64,000 bases of DNA. It comes from Harmonia axyridis. Its lineage: Eukaryota > Arthropoda > Insecta > Coleoptera > Coccinellidae. Below are positions 1 to 10,215 of the stretch, one piece after another. Each line of letters opens with the position of its first letter. Position 1 is the first letter of the stretch. The notes under the pieces are model-generated. The model did not search any database. It was not told the origin of the DNA and was given only the letters and a program-made list of their open reading frames with translations. A program made the position numbers and the translations under genes. The DNA lies in NCBI RefSeq assembly GCF_914767665.1, contig NC_059507.1:15872001-15936000 (forward strand), read 5' to 3'.

Positions 1-597
1 AGAAATCAGTCGTACGAAGCCTTTTCATGAGCAGGTGCTTGCAAAATGACATTCACTTCATTCTTGATGAGATAGGCACGAATAGAGATTACAGAATCAT
101 CGTGATGTAGAATGTATGAATTGTTTCGGCATGATTTTCTAATTGACTCAAGTGAAAGACCTAAATTATATCTTTTGGGAAGACGTTAGCTGGATGAGAG
201 GAACTCTAGATCTATGAGTTTGGACAACTGACTACTGTGGAGTAGTCATGATATAGGTATTACCTTCAAGGTTAAATTGATTTTATTTTCATGAAAACTT
301 GTGTTTTTGGTTTTGGTTAGCAATGATACTTCCCATTCGTTTTGAGATTTCTATTGATGATAAATCTATGCAACTTTTCAAGGAATGGTTGGTATATTCT
401 GCATCTATCGCGAAATAATGAACATTTCTTACCAGTTTTTTGGCATATTATCCGAAATGTTCTGCTTTGAATGCAAGTAAATGATAATATAAAAGGATAT
501 TTCATTATTTTCGTAAAAAAAAGATTTCTGGTTCTCTAAAAGTTTTTAAAATTTACATACAATGTTTTCTATCATGCAGATGGAATCATGTAATTTT
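1..597. other. No gene recognised
   Basis: AT-rich sequence with only very short reading frames on both strands. No transposon end, tRNA-like fold or conserved motif was recognised. The right edge is where similarity to the repeat at 63305 begins. Confidence 0.5.
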
Positions 598-749
598 ATT
601 TTTCTACATTCATGCAAAAAGCAAAACTTTATTGAACTATATTTAGTGGAAAAAAAAGTTCTTTATTGCACTAGTGCAATGATGTTTTTATTGCACTCGT
701 CTGTCATTCTACTTCAACGTGCTGTCATCATGACAAACAAATATTTCAG

Positions 750-911
750 CCTGAAGGAAATAACGATGTACAGTTACCAAGTAGTAGTACGTTTACAGCA
801 GTAACAAATCCAGAAGTGGATTTTAAAAGTACTTCACTACGAAATATTAATATTGAAAATTGCACCAATTGTTCATTCACTTTCAACTTTGAGGGTAAAA
901 ATAAAGTTTGA
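750..911 (+). pseudogene. C-terminal exon fragment, probable Crypton protein tail
   Basis: An open frame of 53 codons plus stop, preceded by an acceptor-like ATATTTCAG. The peptide is Asn/Ser/Thr-rich and ends in a segment with IENCTNCSFTFN. Copy B (63477-63638) has the same length and reading with few substitutions, which suggests past selection on the protein. The Crypton recombinase at 61.7 kb also ends in an Asn/Cys-rich tail (NCNLYFNCTINN), so this is probably the terminal exon of a related Crypton. No recombinase domain is attached here, so it is a fragment. Confidence 0.45.
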
Positions 912-1085
912 GTTGAATTGTTCGTAACGTATTAGTTCCTGTTTCAATGCAAATCGATATTAATAATAAAGTATTCAAGTTGCGCTTTTCATTTTCCTAC
1001 ACCTAGTGCAGCACCTCAATAAATCATTTTTTGCTTTTTGCATGAACATAGAAAAAATGTTGTATGCAACTCGTGCAAAAATTGT

Positions 1086-1141
1086 TTATTGCACTCGACG
1101 TGTTGTCCACGTCAACGACAATTTCACGTCGAGTGCAATAA
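1086..1141. repeat. Perfect-arm hairpin
   Basis: Arms TTATTGCACTCGACGTG (1086-1102) and its exact reverse complement (1125-1141) flank a 22-base loop. The left arm is shared with copy B; the right arm is specific to this copy. Confidence 0.85.
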
Positions 1142-1180
1142 GCATTCACTTTTTGCACTTGTTGCTTAAATAAGTATTTT

Positions 1181-1559
1181 ATTACTGACAAATCAAATGT
1201 GACGTTAATAATGAAGTTAAATTTGTGGTACTTAAGGAGATATATAGATATCTATTATCTCGGAAATATTTTTCAAAGTATTATACCTCCTGCTTAGACA
1301 AATAAACTTTATGATTATTATTAAAATGGCTCTAATATGTCAATACAGAATTTCAAATTGATATCCAACCGAATCGAAGGAAACAAACAAAAAACTACGG
1401 TAACGAAAAAAAAATCAAAAAACGCAATTAAAAACCCAAATCGAAAGAACAGAAACCCTGAAATCCAGCGAGCCAAAAAAACGCCCAAATACCCGGTCAA
1501 ACATCGCCATCAACTACGTTTCTTTACGACTCTACCCCCTCTCAACCCCCCTACTCCCC
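1181..1559. other. No gene recognised
   Basis: AT-rich. A reading frame beginning at 1337 is lysine/asparagine-rich, then proline-rich, in a low-complexity way that looks non-coding. Confidence 0.4.
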
Positions 1560-1990
1560 CTTCTCCGTATCTGGCTTCATACCCGGGCCAAATTCTCATG
1601 AATATTTTTTACGATCCACCGTAGGACCGGGTTATCTAATTTCGTCGAGAGAGAAAGAGAGAGACTCGCGGCGTTGTTTTTTTCGGTACGCAAGAAGGTC
1701 TGGTCCGCGATAACCGACGTTTTTTTTTCATCTTCCTTAGGACTGAAGGTACCACAGCCGGCGGTATACAGGGAGAACGAAGAAAGGGTTGATGCTGCAG
1801 CAGGTTAGGGGCGTATCCTATGACCTTGGATGTCTGTGGGAAAGGCGAATCTCTATTAGGAAGCTAGCCACCCTACGACTAAACCCCTTTGCGCGAACTA
1901 GGGTGATGCGGGGGTGGAAGGATGGTATTAATTTTTTTGAGGGAAATTTTCTTGTCTTAGATTTAAAGGGGAGAAATTTGGGGAAAATGG
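1560..1990. promoter_or_regulatory. GC-elevated island with GAGA run
   Basis: The sequence turns visibly GC-richer, with CpGs, a GAGAGAGAAAGAGAGAGA stretch near 1646-1665 and CGCGGCG just after it. No frame on either strand resembles a known protein. GAGA runs are typical of insect promoters and Polycomb/trithorax-bound elements, so a promoter, 5' exon or enhancer is the best guess. CAGCAG followed by GTTAGG near 1799-1807 is a possible weak splice donor. Function is inferred. Confidence 0.3.
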
Positions 1991-3127
1991 AGTAAAATCC
2001 TTCCTAATTTTCGCAGAAAAATATTCTCAAAAACCTTTTCGAAATTTTTTTTTTTGGAAGTCTGTATTTATGAAAGCCAAAAAAAAATATTTTCACTACA
2101 TAGGCAAAGATGACGGAATTCCAGTTCAAATACAGGTTAATACATAATATCTCCCACTTTTATTGAAAAAAATCATATTTTTGCATATTTTCTGATGTTT
2201 CAGGTGATTGTATGGAAACAGTGTGTTTATATTTTATATATTCATATTTTTTAGTTTCCAATTTTTTTTATAATAATAATGAATTGACTTTATTGGATCA
2301 GTTAGATTAGGTTTTTTTTTGATATATTCACTATTTTTAGCTGAACCATATTTTTATTGGACTTTTTTTTCAATTTCGGTATCGACTAATAATACAAGGT
2401 TATCTAAAAGAGTAAATAAACAAATGAACATAGGAAGTAAATTATTATAAAAATATATGACGAAACATTGTACACAATTGAATAATTGAATACTCATTTT
2501 TGGGGGTAATTCTTTTTTCAATGATGATATTCGATTCCAGTGCTTTTCTTTTCAGCCTCATACTTCAGGACTGAGGAAAGTCGATTAGAAAATGTTTAAA
2601 ACTGTTCAACAGTAAGTATTTTGTTGCTTATTATATTAAATATTGACATTTATCACATCATATGACTTTTATAAGTGTGGAGACTTTTTGCAATATAAGA
2701 GGAAATAAAATAATGATTCATAGCATAAAGTTTGAAGTATTTTTTTGAAAACAAAAGAATCAACACATATATACCCTATAGGTACTTTTTAAACTTTCAT
2801 AGAACACGAGCAATATTTTCAATTGACCTTTTTTCGAAATGTTATCATCGTCCATAATTATCAATTATTGTTATTATGTCTTTCGATCTTAACAATGTTG
2901 GTTTCGCTGCGGTTAAATGGATGCATATCAAGTCTAATCAATTCTTCTCAACTTTATTATCATCCTCAGGACCTTCATTATTCGGTTACTTAACTGTAAA
3001 GGAACTCGTTCCTTTTGCATTTCAACTCTAGTTGTAATTTTATATTGATTAATTGTTAGTACTGACAAGAACACAAATATTATTTCGTATTTGATTGTCT
3101 TAGGGGTTACTTGTTGGAAATACATTC
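1991..3127. other. AT-rich stretch, no gene recognised
   Basis: Very AT-rich with homopolymer runs. No long reading frame, terminal repeats or copy elsewhere in the window was noticed. Confidence 0.5.
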
Positions 3128-3295
3128 AATTTATATCAAATACGAGTTATTCTAATTTCCACTATTTTATTATGTAAATAAAAATTGTTTATTGTTATTT
3201 TAAATCCTTAGAAGCTACTGCGTAGCGAAACAATTGTTATTTACATAATAAAATTGTGAAAATTATAATAACTCGCATTTAAAGTATCATATTTC
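3128..3295. repeat. Head-to-head Penelope-type tails
   Basis: About 65 bases at 3128-3195 return as an imperfect reverse complement at 3227-3295, including the shared blocks TTATTATGTAAATAA and AATTGTTT. A hammerhead-like fold lies at the centre (3201-3243). The outer parts match the tails that follow the hammerheads at 21.4 kb and 44.2 kb (GTGGAAAT- and CGTATTTGAT-type segments), so this is a two-sided relic of the same family. Confidence 0.7.
3201..3243 (+). ncRNA. Degenerate hammerhead ribozyme relic
   Basis: Helix I can form between TAAAT (3201-3205) and ATTTA (3239-3243). Helix II is a perfect GCTAC/GTAGC stem with loop TGC (3214-3226). It is followed by GAAAC, AATT and the cleavage triplet GTT (3227-3238), exactly as at 21.4 kb. 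The catalytic CTGATGA box is eroded (CCTTAGA), so it should be inactive. The covarying stem II compared with the 21.4-kb copy supports a real RNA fold in the ancestor. Confidence 0.55.
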
Positions 3296-3379
3296 CTCTA
3301 AATACTCATCGATTATATTCTCATTTCTGATTGAATGATTCTATTGTGTTCATTTTAATATATTCAATTGTGTATTCGT

Positions 3380-3740
3380 TTTTATTTGCCGATATCAGCG
3401 AGAAGACCCCTATACCCACATCCCTCATCTTCTCCAGACACAACAGACACAATTTCACCCTTTTCTCAGACTTAGGCACTTGTCTCGAAGTCAGGGTCAG
3501 GTCAGGATGTAGCAGACGATATCCCCCTTCACACTTGACACCCCCGAGCGGTCTCACGCATTCCGCATTCCCCGCATCTATCTGCATGCGCCCCCCCTCT
3601 TACTCCTCCCGAAAATCTGAGGAATATCAGAGATTACAGAGACGGATCGAGTGCTTGGTTTTTACATTCACAATCGTGAAACTTTTGGATCGTTCGAGGA
3701 GAAGAATTTTAAGCGGTGCTAGTTTGGGTTGGTGTTAAAT
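3380..3740. promoter_or_regulatory. GC-elevated, C-rich island
   Basis: C-rich on the plus strand with several CCCCC runs and CpGs. Reading frames are open on both strands across the same bases (about 135 codons plus, 88 minus), but neither peptide resembles a known family. Simultaneous openness reflects composition. A cis-regulatory element or untranslated exon is possible. Confidence 0.25.
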
Positions 3741-4239
3741 TCATTATTAATTACCATGCTAATAGCTAGAGAAAAACAGGTTGTTTCTGAATTGTTGCAT
3801 AAGAAACTGTAAAATTGTGATTTTCGCTTCATAACCTACTTGATTCTTCCAATGAACAACCCTTCTGTAGATTATTATGGAAATAATTTAGGAATTGTCT
3901 AATGTTTTTCATATAGATTAACTATTTCTATAAAAACATATATTATCCATCTTTTCGAATAAATTTTGTTCAGTAGAAACCTTTGAAAAATCATGACGCG
4001 AAACGTTCGAGGGGTTGATTTCACCACAAACTTTCAAGCAGACTTGTCAGGCTCAAGCAGTCGAGAATTTTCAAGAAATCATAAGTGAAATTCTATTAGA
4101 ATTTGTGACATAATCATTGATCTATGAACGGAAAATATCAAGCCTTGCTTCAAAGCTTGCATTAACAAAAACTTTTATTTTGAGTGTGTTTCTTTCGATC
4201 CGCATCTTGAGATTACTGAGATTTGCTGAAAGCTTATGG
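3741..4239. other. No gene recognised
   Basis: AT-rich sequence without a supported frame, terminal repeat or second copy in the window. Confidence 0.4.
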
Positions 4240-4500
4240 TGGCAACAATGAATATTTTTTGACATTTATTATGTCATTTGTGTTCAGTAGTTTATGTCAT
4301 TTAGTTATAGAAAAATACACAACAACGTTTAGAAATTGTTGAATTGTTTTATCAAAATCATTGCTCATTTGTGAATACTGAAAGAAATTTAAAAATAATT
4401 TATGGACGACATTATTCAGTTATGTAAAAAAAATGGCAGAATTTGGAGTGATAGAAATTGGCCCGTCAACCTTGGATGACATGTTAATATGACTCATTTG
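4240..4500 (+). pseudogene. Decayed Tc1/mariner-type transposase N-terminus
   Basis: With frame changes, the plus strand reads as the start of an HTH transposase (RLEIVELFYQNHCSFV-like near 4330-4380, then a YGRHYSV-like segment). The 5' flank (a GACATTT.TTATGTCATTT block and GTTCAGTAG) recurs at 6465-6515 before a second copy, so both derive from one family. Stops and indels abolish coding. Confidence 0.45.
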
Positions 4501-5430
4501 CTGTATTTTGTGCCATATTTAGTGATAACCACAAATGAACAGTTTACGAGATATTTGAGTTATTGTGATTTTTAAAAGATTTTCCACCTTACTTCATTTT
4601 TCGTCAATTTTTCTTACGTTGACCAATTTTGATTATTATTTAGAATTATTTTCGTTGCCATCGAGAAGTTCGGATCTAACACCGTTAGAATAGACGAAGC
4701 AGCAAAAAGATTGAGAGTAAATTTTAGTCGGAAAGTAACAATTGAAGAAATAAGAAACAGGACACGTGTATAAGGAATGGTGGAGGTCATTTCAAACATA
4801 ATTTGAAAATACCTTTTCTAATGAAATTTTGAGTTGAATTGAAATAAAAAATATTTAATTGATTACTTGCCTTTCTTTGCTTTTTTTCCCTTTCAAATCG
4901 AAATCTGCTGAAACTAAACTACTGCATGCATTCTAACGAGAACTTTTTTAGGAAATAACGAAAGAATTTGGCAAGTTTTTGAAATTATTTTGTCATACTT
5001 ATATAAGAAATTTACTATTCTTTTATTCATATACCAACCATCAAATCATACTAATTCTTATTCAGAAATAATAACGTAGAAAAAATTAAAGAAAAGTGAA
5101 CTGAGACATTTTTTAGAAAACAAAAGAACTTAAATATCTCGGAAATTGTTGATTTTCGGTTATCAATAAACATGGCTCAATCGGCAAATGAGTAATACTA
5201 ACACCTGCTTCAAGGCTCAGGTCTAATTCAGAAACACCCTGTATGTAATTGACTTTCTTCGTTCAGCACAGGCTCAAAATAAATAATAGATGTTCATGGA
5301 AAAGATAACTTAGCCGTTACGTCATAAACGGACGCCATGACACATATTAGCGTTTTGGCGCTATATCAAAATAAGGTAGAAAAATTGTTGACGCCTTCCT
5401 ACACTAGCGAAGGGGATTCCTAAATCGCCA
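4501..5430. other. Mostly unassigned; includes a CACCCTGTATG repeat end
   Basis: No gene. Near 5220-5245 the sequence AATTCAGAAACACCCTGTAT matches the outer end of an inverted repeat arm at 27.4 kb, so a short transposon remnant ends here. The rest is AT-rich and unrecognised. Confidence 0.4.
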
Positions 5431-5665
5431 TTAAGAGGGAACACCACCACGTGGCTGCTCAGTTCAAAACGAAATTAGAGATATATCTACTAACAAATCA
5501 CTGATTTTTAAAAGGTTTTCACACAATTTTCTTCAATAATAATCTACATGAAAGAACATGTACACCGTACAAAGTTTGATCATCGGAAGAGCGCCAGGAG
5601 GGATATGAACGGGTACCAAAGTTTGATTGATACGTGAAAAACCACGTGGTGGTAATCCCTCTTAA
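5431..5665. mobile_element. TTAA-flanked MITE
   Basis: The element begins TTAAGAGGGAACACCACC and ends with a near reverse complement (CCACGTGGTGGTAATCCC, then TCTTAA). The inverted repeats are about 24 bp with three mismatches, and TTAA lies at both outer edges. TTAA duplications are characteristic of piggyBac-type elements. The 235-bp length without a frame fits a non-autonomous derivative. The superfamily is inferred from the target site alone. Confidence 0.6.
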
Positions 5666-5739
5666 GTCCATAGAAAGAACCTAACGACAGTGTTTTTTAA
5701 TTTTGATTTGTTAGTCTGTTTCCTCGCAGATTGAAAATG

Positions 5740-6230
5740 AAGAGGATTGGGCGGGGTCAGTATCTTCAAGTAGGCAATTTCCCCTAATTTTTTTCGTCAA
5801 ACCCTCCTCTTGAAATTTCCTATCTCTAACGACCTCGTTGAAAATCTACGAAAATATCGAGTTAACGCCCCGAAGAAAGAGAGATGATGCGGACAGAAAT
5901 TTATCTCCGACCGAGGTAATAATGAAGATAAATTCCACGAGAAATTATCAAGTTTCCTTTGGAGTAACCTTTGGCGTTGAAGAATGCGTCCTACGCTCTT
6001 TATCGCCTTTTCTCTCCTTTTTTTATGCGGGCCATTCGAGGCGAAGCGGAGAGAGCCAGTCTGAAATCTAAAATGTGGGGATTTGTGACAAAGCTGGCTT
6101 ATACGAGTATGCACGTTTTGGGGCAGGGTGTCTGGGCCTTCTTTGTCTGTCGCGTTGGGCCGTAAGATATCCGATGTAATCTGATATTTGAGTGTTTCGA
6201 ACGAAGTCTCAAAATGCTGCAAAATTTTGA
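5740..6230. promoter_or_regulatory. GC-elevated island
   Basis: A repeat-free block with CpGs and higher GC than its surroundings. Frames of 141 codons (minus, 5797-6222) and 77 codons (plus) overlap each other and resemble nothing known; they look composition-driven. Candidate enhancer or untranslated exon. Confidence 0.25.
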
Positions 6231-6399
6231 TGGATGATGATAATATTATGTGAATCCGTTACTGAAATAGTTCTATACTCAGTTTTGTTATAGTAACATT
6301 TTATTTTCGAACTATCATTCTAAGCCGCAAAATCTAATTTGTACTCAATTGACTTAGAAATTTCTCATCATATTTGGACCGCTTCACCGCTTCTGTACA

Positions 6400-6790
6400 G
6401 AATGAAGTGTTTTTCAATAGGAATGATACAACATAAAATGGTCGTAATGTCAACATTCTGTATAATTTTTCCACATTTCTTATGTCATTTTTGTTCAGTA
6501 GGTTATACCAATTAATCATGGAAAGCAACACGATTAAACAACGTTTAGAAGTTGTAAAACTGTTATATCAAAATCAGTGCTCATTTGTGATTATCTACTG
6601 AGAGAAATTCAAGAAGAATTCATAGACGACATTATTGAGTTAATTGACTGACTATTCATCATATTGTTCAAAAAATTAAAATTGGTATCAAGTACGGCTC
6701 AGTAACAGGTACTGCTACTTTTGAATGGTGTAAAAAAAAATTCACATTCAAACTTATTTTGCTTCCACCGTTTTGAAATAAATGACTGTA
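6400..6790 (+). pseudogene. Decayed Tc1/mariner-type transposase N-terminus, second copy
   Basis: From an ATG at 6518 the reading starts MESNTIKQRLEVVKLLYQNQ, the usual opening of these HTH transposases, then breaks into stops and shifted frames. Its 5' flank matches the copy at 4.2 kb. No catalytic-domain sequence follows, so it is a 3'-truncated relic. Confidence 0.5.
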
Positions 6791-6919
6791 AAGGTGAGTG
6801 GTAGTCGTAGATGTCATACAATAAGCATAAAATAAGTCATAAAATAGGTATTAGTAAACATAACACCATCGGAATATTATTCGATTTGTGTTTGCAGCAT
6901 AAAGTTATTCCGATTAAAT
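6791..6919. other. Left flank of mariner relic
   Basis: No mariner inverted repeat is visible before the transposase start, so the 5' end of the 6.9-kb element is lost or heavily diverged. Confidence 0.4.
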
Positions 6920-7900
6920 ATGTCAGCTTACGTGCCAAATTCTCGTCATTAGCGGAAGGTTTTCATTATCTGCTTTAATATAAAAAAAAATGCGGCTGAG
7001 GTTCATCAAATGCTCTCAAATACCTATGATGAGGCCGCTATAAGTGAAAGGACGTGTCGAGAGTGGTTTCAATGCTTCAAGAACGGCGATTTTGACGTTG
7101 AAGACTAGCATGGCGGTGGTAAAAAGAAGATTTTCGAAGATGCAGAATTGGAGGCATTATTCAATCAAGACTCGTGTCAAACGCAACAATGATTGGCAGG
7201 ATCAATGGGTGTGACGCAACCAGTCATTTCAAAACGCCTGAATGTCATGGGAATGATTCAGAAATAAGAAAATTGGGTGCCGTACGAGTTGAAGCCGAGG
7301 GATGTTGAACGGCGTTTATTTGTTTGCGACAGCTGCTTGCAAGGCAAAGACGGAAGGGATTTCTGCATCGCATTGTGACTGGACACGAAAAATGGGTTCA
7401 TTACGATAATCCCAAGCCATGGGGATATCCCGCCCATGCTTTCACGTCGATGGCCAAACCGAATATTCACGGTTCGAAGGACATGCCCGACGTAGTGTAT
7501 TTTGAGTTGTTATAACCGATTGAAACTATCACAGATGATCGTTATCGAACGCAATTAATGCGTTTGGGCCGAGCATTGAAAGACAAACGGCTGCAATACT
7601 GCGAGAGACATGATACAGTGGTTTTATAGGATGACAATGCTCGAACTCATGTTACTGAAGTGGTCAAGACATACTTGGAAATGTTAAATTGGGAAGTCCT
7701 ACCCCGCCCGTTACTCCCTCGGACTATTACTTGTTTTGATCAATGGCACACTGCCGAGGTGACCAGCATTTCCGATCTTATGAAGAAGTAAAAAATTGGA
7801 TCGATTCGTGGATCGCATCATCGCGAGATTCGTATGCTGCCTGAAAGATGGGAGAAAGTAGTGTCCAGCGATGGAAAATACTTTGATTTTCAAAGTATAA
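6920..7900 (+). pseudogene. Mariner transposase pseudogene
   Basis: Nearly full-length mariner transposase, about 345 codons originally, read through several frameshifts and stops. Starting at ATG 6920 it shows an HTH region (TCREWFQCFKNGDFDVED-like), GVTQPVISKRL, ENWVPYELKPRDVERRL (after an in-frame stop near 7264), the first catalytic segment (VTGHEKWVHYDNPK, with H replacing the usual D of GDEKW), KPNIHGSK, YRTQLMRLGRALKDKR, a DNARTHV segment and the C-terminal LPERWEKVV-type end. It belongs to the DD34D mariner group common in insects. It cannot encode an active enzyme. The 3' end shades into GATGAAGCAAAGTTGTACGC near 7942, matching the inverted-repeat side of related fragments at 8.9 and 35.2 kb. 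Confidence 0.9.
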
Positions 7901-7964
7901 CCAGTTTTTCACATTAAAGCCTCGAATTTCGGAAAAAAAACGGATGAAGCAAAGTTGTACGCAT

Positions 7965-8105
7965 ATGAAAATTATTGATACAAAGTACAACCGATCGATT
8001 AATGAACTCAACATTGTAATAAACAACAAAAATTCATCAATATGATGAACGAATTTGCATTTTATTAATGTTTTCGTTCATCGGTTGAAAAATGAACTTT
8101 TTAAT
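7965..8105 (-). repeat. Fragment of TTCAT-rich repeat family
   Basis: The reverse complement matches the first part of the repeats at 25.9 and 41.0 kb (CGATCGGTTGTA, CCGATGAAC and GTTCATCATATTGAT blocks in the same order). It lies immediately 3' of the mariner relic. Confidence 0.6.
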
Positions 8106-8254
8106 TATTTATGCACTTTTTAGGTTCACTGTAGTTTGAGTTTTCCACAGGAAATTTCGATTAACTTTTCTGTTAGTGTTATTTTATAGTATTGTTAACA
8201 TTTTAGCTAAACTTAAGTTAAAAATACTATTCGAATTGTTAAGAAAGCGGCCCT

Positions 8255-8880
8255 ATATCAAGAACCATTGGGCAGATTTTGCCCATTAACGAACGCAAAC
8301 AACAATTAGCAAAGCTTCCCTGCTCTCCAACACACCCAATTATCCCAGGAAACGCACCTAATTGGCAATTTGTGAAAAAAAAATTGTCGCAGATCCAAAT
8401 CTACGGGGACCTTCCGCAAACATACCGGACCGGAATTCATAATTCAAACAGGACGGCAGGTAGACTGTCGAATTCCAAGCCATCGCGATACCGATCGAAT
8501 ATATACACGGAAACAGGTATATACGGCGTTATTTTCGGCACTGTGCAGAGCCACCGTGTATCAGAAATAGACCCCGAAAAAATATATCGCTTACAGACGG
8601 ACGCCCGTGTTTATTTTCGCAGACAATTGAACGTGGGGGAGAGCCCGGCTCTTGAACTTGGCACGCAGAGCGGCAGACGAGAGAAAAAAAATCGAAATAA
8701 TGGATTTCCCGAAGGTTTGTTTGCCATTTATTTTTATACCGGGTTTCCGGCGCGTTCGGGTTATTTGGGTTCGGTTGGCAGCAGTACGTCGTAGAGGACG
8801 GCTTGAATCAAATGTAGACAAACCAAACGAAAGCATTGAGCTCTTTCACGCTTGTTCATATTTAGGTAATTTTATTACAT
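8255..8880. promoter_or_regulatory. GC-elevated island with chance long frame
   Basis: The longest non-transposon frame of the left half (8279-8794, plus, 171 codons) lies here, but its peptide has no recognisable domain and the opposite strand is also open over 8591-8836. CpGs are frequent and no repeat copy exists in the window. I read it as a conserved-looking regulatory block or untranslated exon. Confidence 0.25.
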
Positions 8881-8881
8881 A

Positions 8882-9165
8882 GGCGTACAACTTTAACGTT
8901 TCCAAGTATGTCTAGACCACTTTAGCAACATGGGTTCGAGTATTGTCATGCTGTAAAATCACTGTATCATGTTTCTTGTTGTATTGCGGCCGTTTGTCTC
9001 AACTCGGCTCGGCTCAAACGCATTAATTGCGTTCGATAACGATTGCCTGTGAATGTTTCAGTCGGTTTTAACAACTCGAAAAATATACTACGCCGAGCTG
9101 GCCCCACCAAATAATGATATTGGAACTGTGAATATCAGGTTTCCATGACACCGCATTTTGCATAA
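8882..9165 (-). pseudogene. Internally deleted mariner fragment
   Basis: On the minus strand it reads the central mariner transposase (ELLKPTETFTGNRYRTQLMR, then a KHDTVILQHDN-like segment and HVAKVV) and then joins directly, near 8905, to the 3' inverted-repeat sequence GTACGCC. About 80 C-terminal codons are missing, so a deletion fused the middle of the gene to the element end. Stops and a frameshift are present. Confidence 0.8.
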
Positions 9166-9723
9166 AGACTTAGTTCTTAAGGCTTTTAAAGTTCATAAAC
9201 ACATGAACGCAATCCGTTTGATCACCAGCAACGTCGTATTTTCGCTGATTGGCTCTCCCAAATGCATCAAAATGATTTCCATTTTAAAAATCATCTTCAG
9301 CGTTAAGGCTCATTTTCACCTCGGAGGCTACTTTAATAAGTAGAATTGTCGCATTTCGGGACCGGAAATTCAAGAATGATCCTCATCGTGTTTTTGGGCT
9401 GGTGGTGTGATCGGACCTTACTTATTTGAAAATAAAATTGCTCATTTTTATGGCCGGAATTGAAAGATATTTACCTAATCAACCAATTTATTGAAATTTT
9501 CCTTGACCACTTCGCACAATTGCGGCTGTATATCCTCGGTAACTTCACGAATCCCATCTATGAAGTCCTGAATTGATTGTGGAGCATTGGCATAGACCTA
9601 AGTCTGTTAAATAACAAGATCTCGATGCTCATTATTTTCGATAAGTAAGGTCCAGTCACGCTACATTTCCACCTCGAAGGTTACGTAAATAAGCAGAATT
9701 GTTGCATTTGGGGCACTTAAAAT

Positions 9724-10215
9724 TAGGGTTGCCAGATGTCCGGTTTTCGACCGGACAGTCCGGTTTTTTTCATGATTGTCCGTTCGAAAAAATCTGGGTA
9801 AACCGGACAGAAGATTGTCCGGTTTTTAAATTTCGCGCAATATCTGGCGCGTCCGCGAAATATCTAGCGCAACCGCGTGACAACCAACAGTATTTTTGTA
9901 GTTACGTAGATAGATATTGCGCATGTCAATGTTATGGGAAATCTATGGACTGACGAAAGAAATCGTCTGGACGTAAACACTGTAAAATATGAATTGTGTG
10001 ATTATGTCAATATAAATGCTAGTTGCACGGAATTTCAGGATGCCATGTCAAGCAATAAATCTTTGTTGAAAGCAGTCTCGTCAAATGCTAAGTATATAAA
10101 GAAGTAGATTGTAAGCTTTTCGTAATTTTTTGTTATATTTTGTAATTTGTAATATGAACTAATAAAAAAATAAAAATTTGTCCGGTTTTTTCCTCATATA
10201 CATCTGGCAACCCTA
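9724..10215 (+). mobile_element. hAT deletion derivative, 492 bp, 8-bp TSD
   Basis: Both ends carry the perfect 16-bp inverted repeat TAGGGTTGCCAGATGT. The 8-bp target duplication CTTAAAAT lies immediately outside (9716-9723 and 10216-10223). Eight-base duplications and YAGGG-type ends define hAT elements. The interior keeps only the C-terminal end of the transposase gene, so it is an internally deleted, non-autonomous copy. It sits inside a mariner-like fragment, so it inserted later. Clean ends and exact duplication suggest a fairly recent insertion. Confidence 0.93.
9934..10107 (+). pseudogene. hAT transposase C-terminal fragment
   Basis: An uninterrupted 57-codon frame plus stop within the hAT element, reading NLWTDERNRLDVNTVKYEL, then CTEFQDAMSSNKSLLKAVSS. 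WTDERNRL followed by an amphipathic segment is the usual C-terminus of one group of animal hAT transposases, after the dimerisation domain. The catalytic and zinc-finger parts are absent. Confidence 0.8.

Larger units (their letters stand above)
598..1180 (+). mobile_element. Crypton-associated hairpin repeat, copy A
   Basis: This block matches 63305-63960 over most of its length in the same orientation. It starts with a CTACATTCATGCAAAAAGC segment that returns inverted near 1037-1056, so a core of about 460 bp is bounded by inverted repeats. It holds a conserved C-terminal coding tail (750-911) and a downstream hairpin (1086-1141). After about 665 the two copies differ: copy A has a 16-bp perfect palindrome at 665-680 and other sequence where copy B has a short GC-rich stretch. 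I infer a truncated or non-autonomous Crypton-type element because an internal segment encodes a tail resembling the end of the Crypton protein at 61.7 kb. The family assignment is inference; the repetition is seen directly. Confidence 0.7.

Noticed and set aside
1337..1624. 95-codon basic, proline-rich frame
   Set aside because: Low-complexity Lys/Asn then Pro run with no homology I recognise. It spans the edge of a GC change.
3331..3738. 135-codon plus-strand frame
   Set aside because: Its first part is AT-rich filler and the rest is C-rich. The minus strand is open too, and no motif is present.
5797..6222. 141-codon minus-strand frame
   Set aside because: Overlaps an open plus frame, and its Arg/Ser-rich peptide matches no family I recognise.
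8279..8794. 171-codon plus-strand frame
   Set aside because: No domain, a second frame open on the opposite strand, and the composition explains the openness. Treated as a non-coding island.
8928..8940. GGGTTCGAG resembling a tRNA B box
   Set aside because: It lies within mariner transposase sequence and no cloverleaf can be formed around it.
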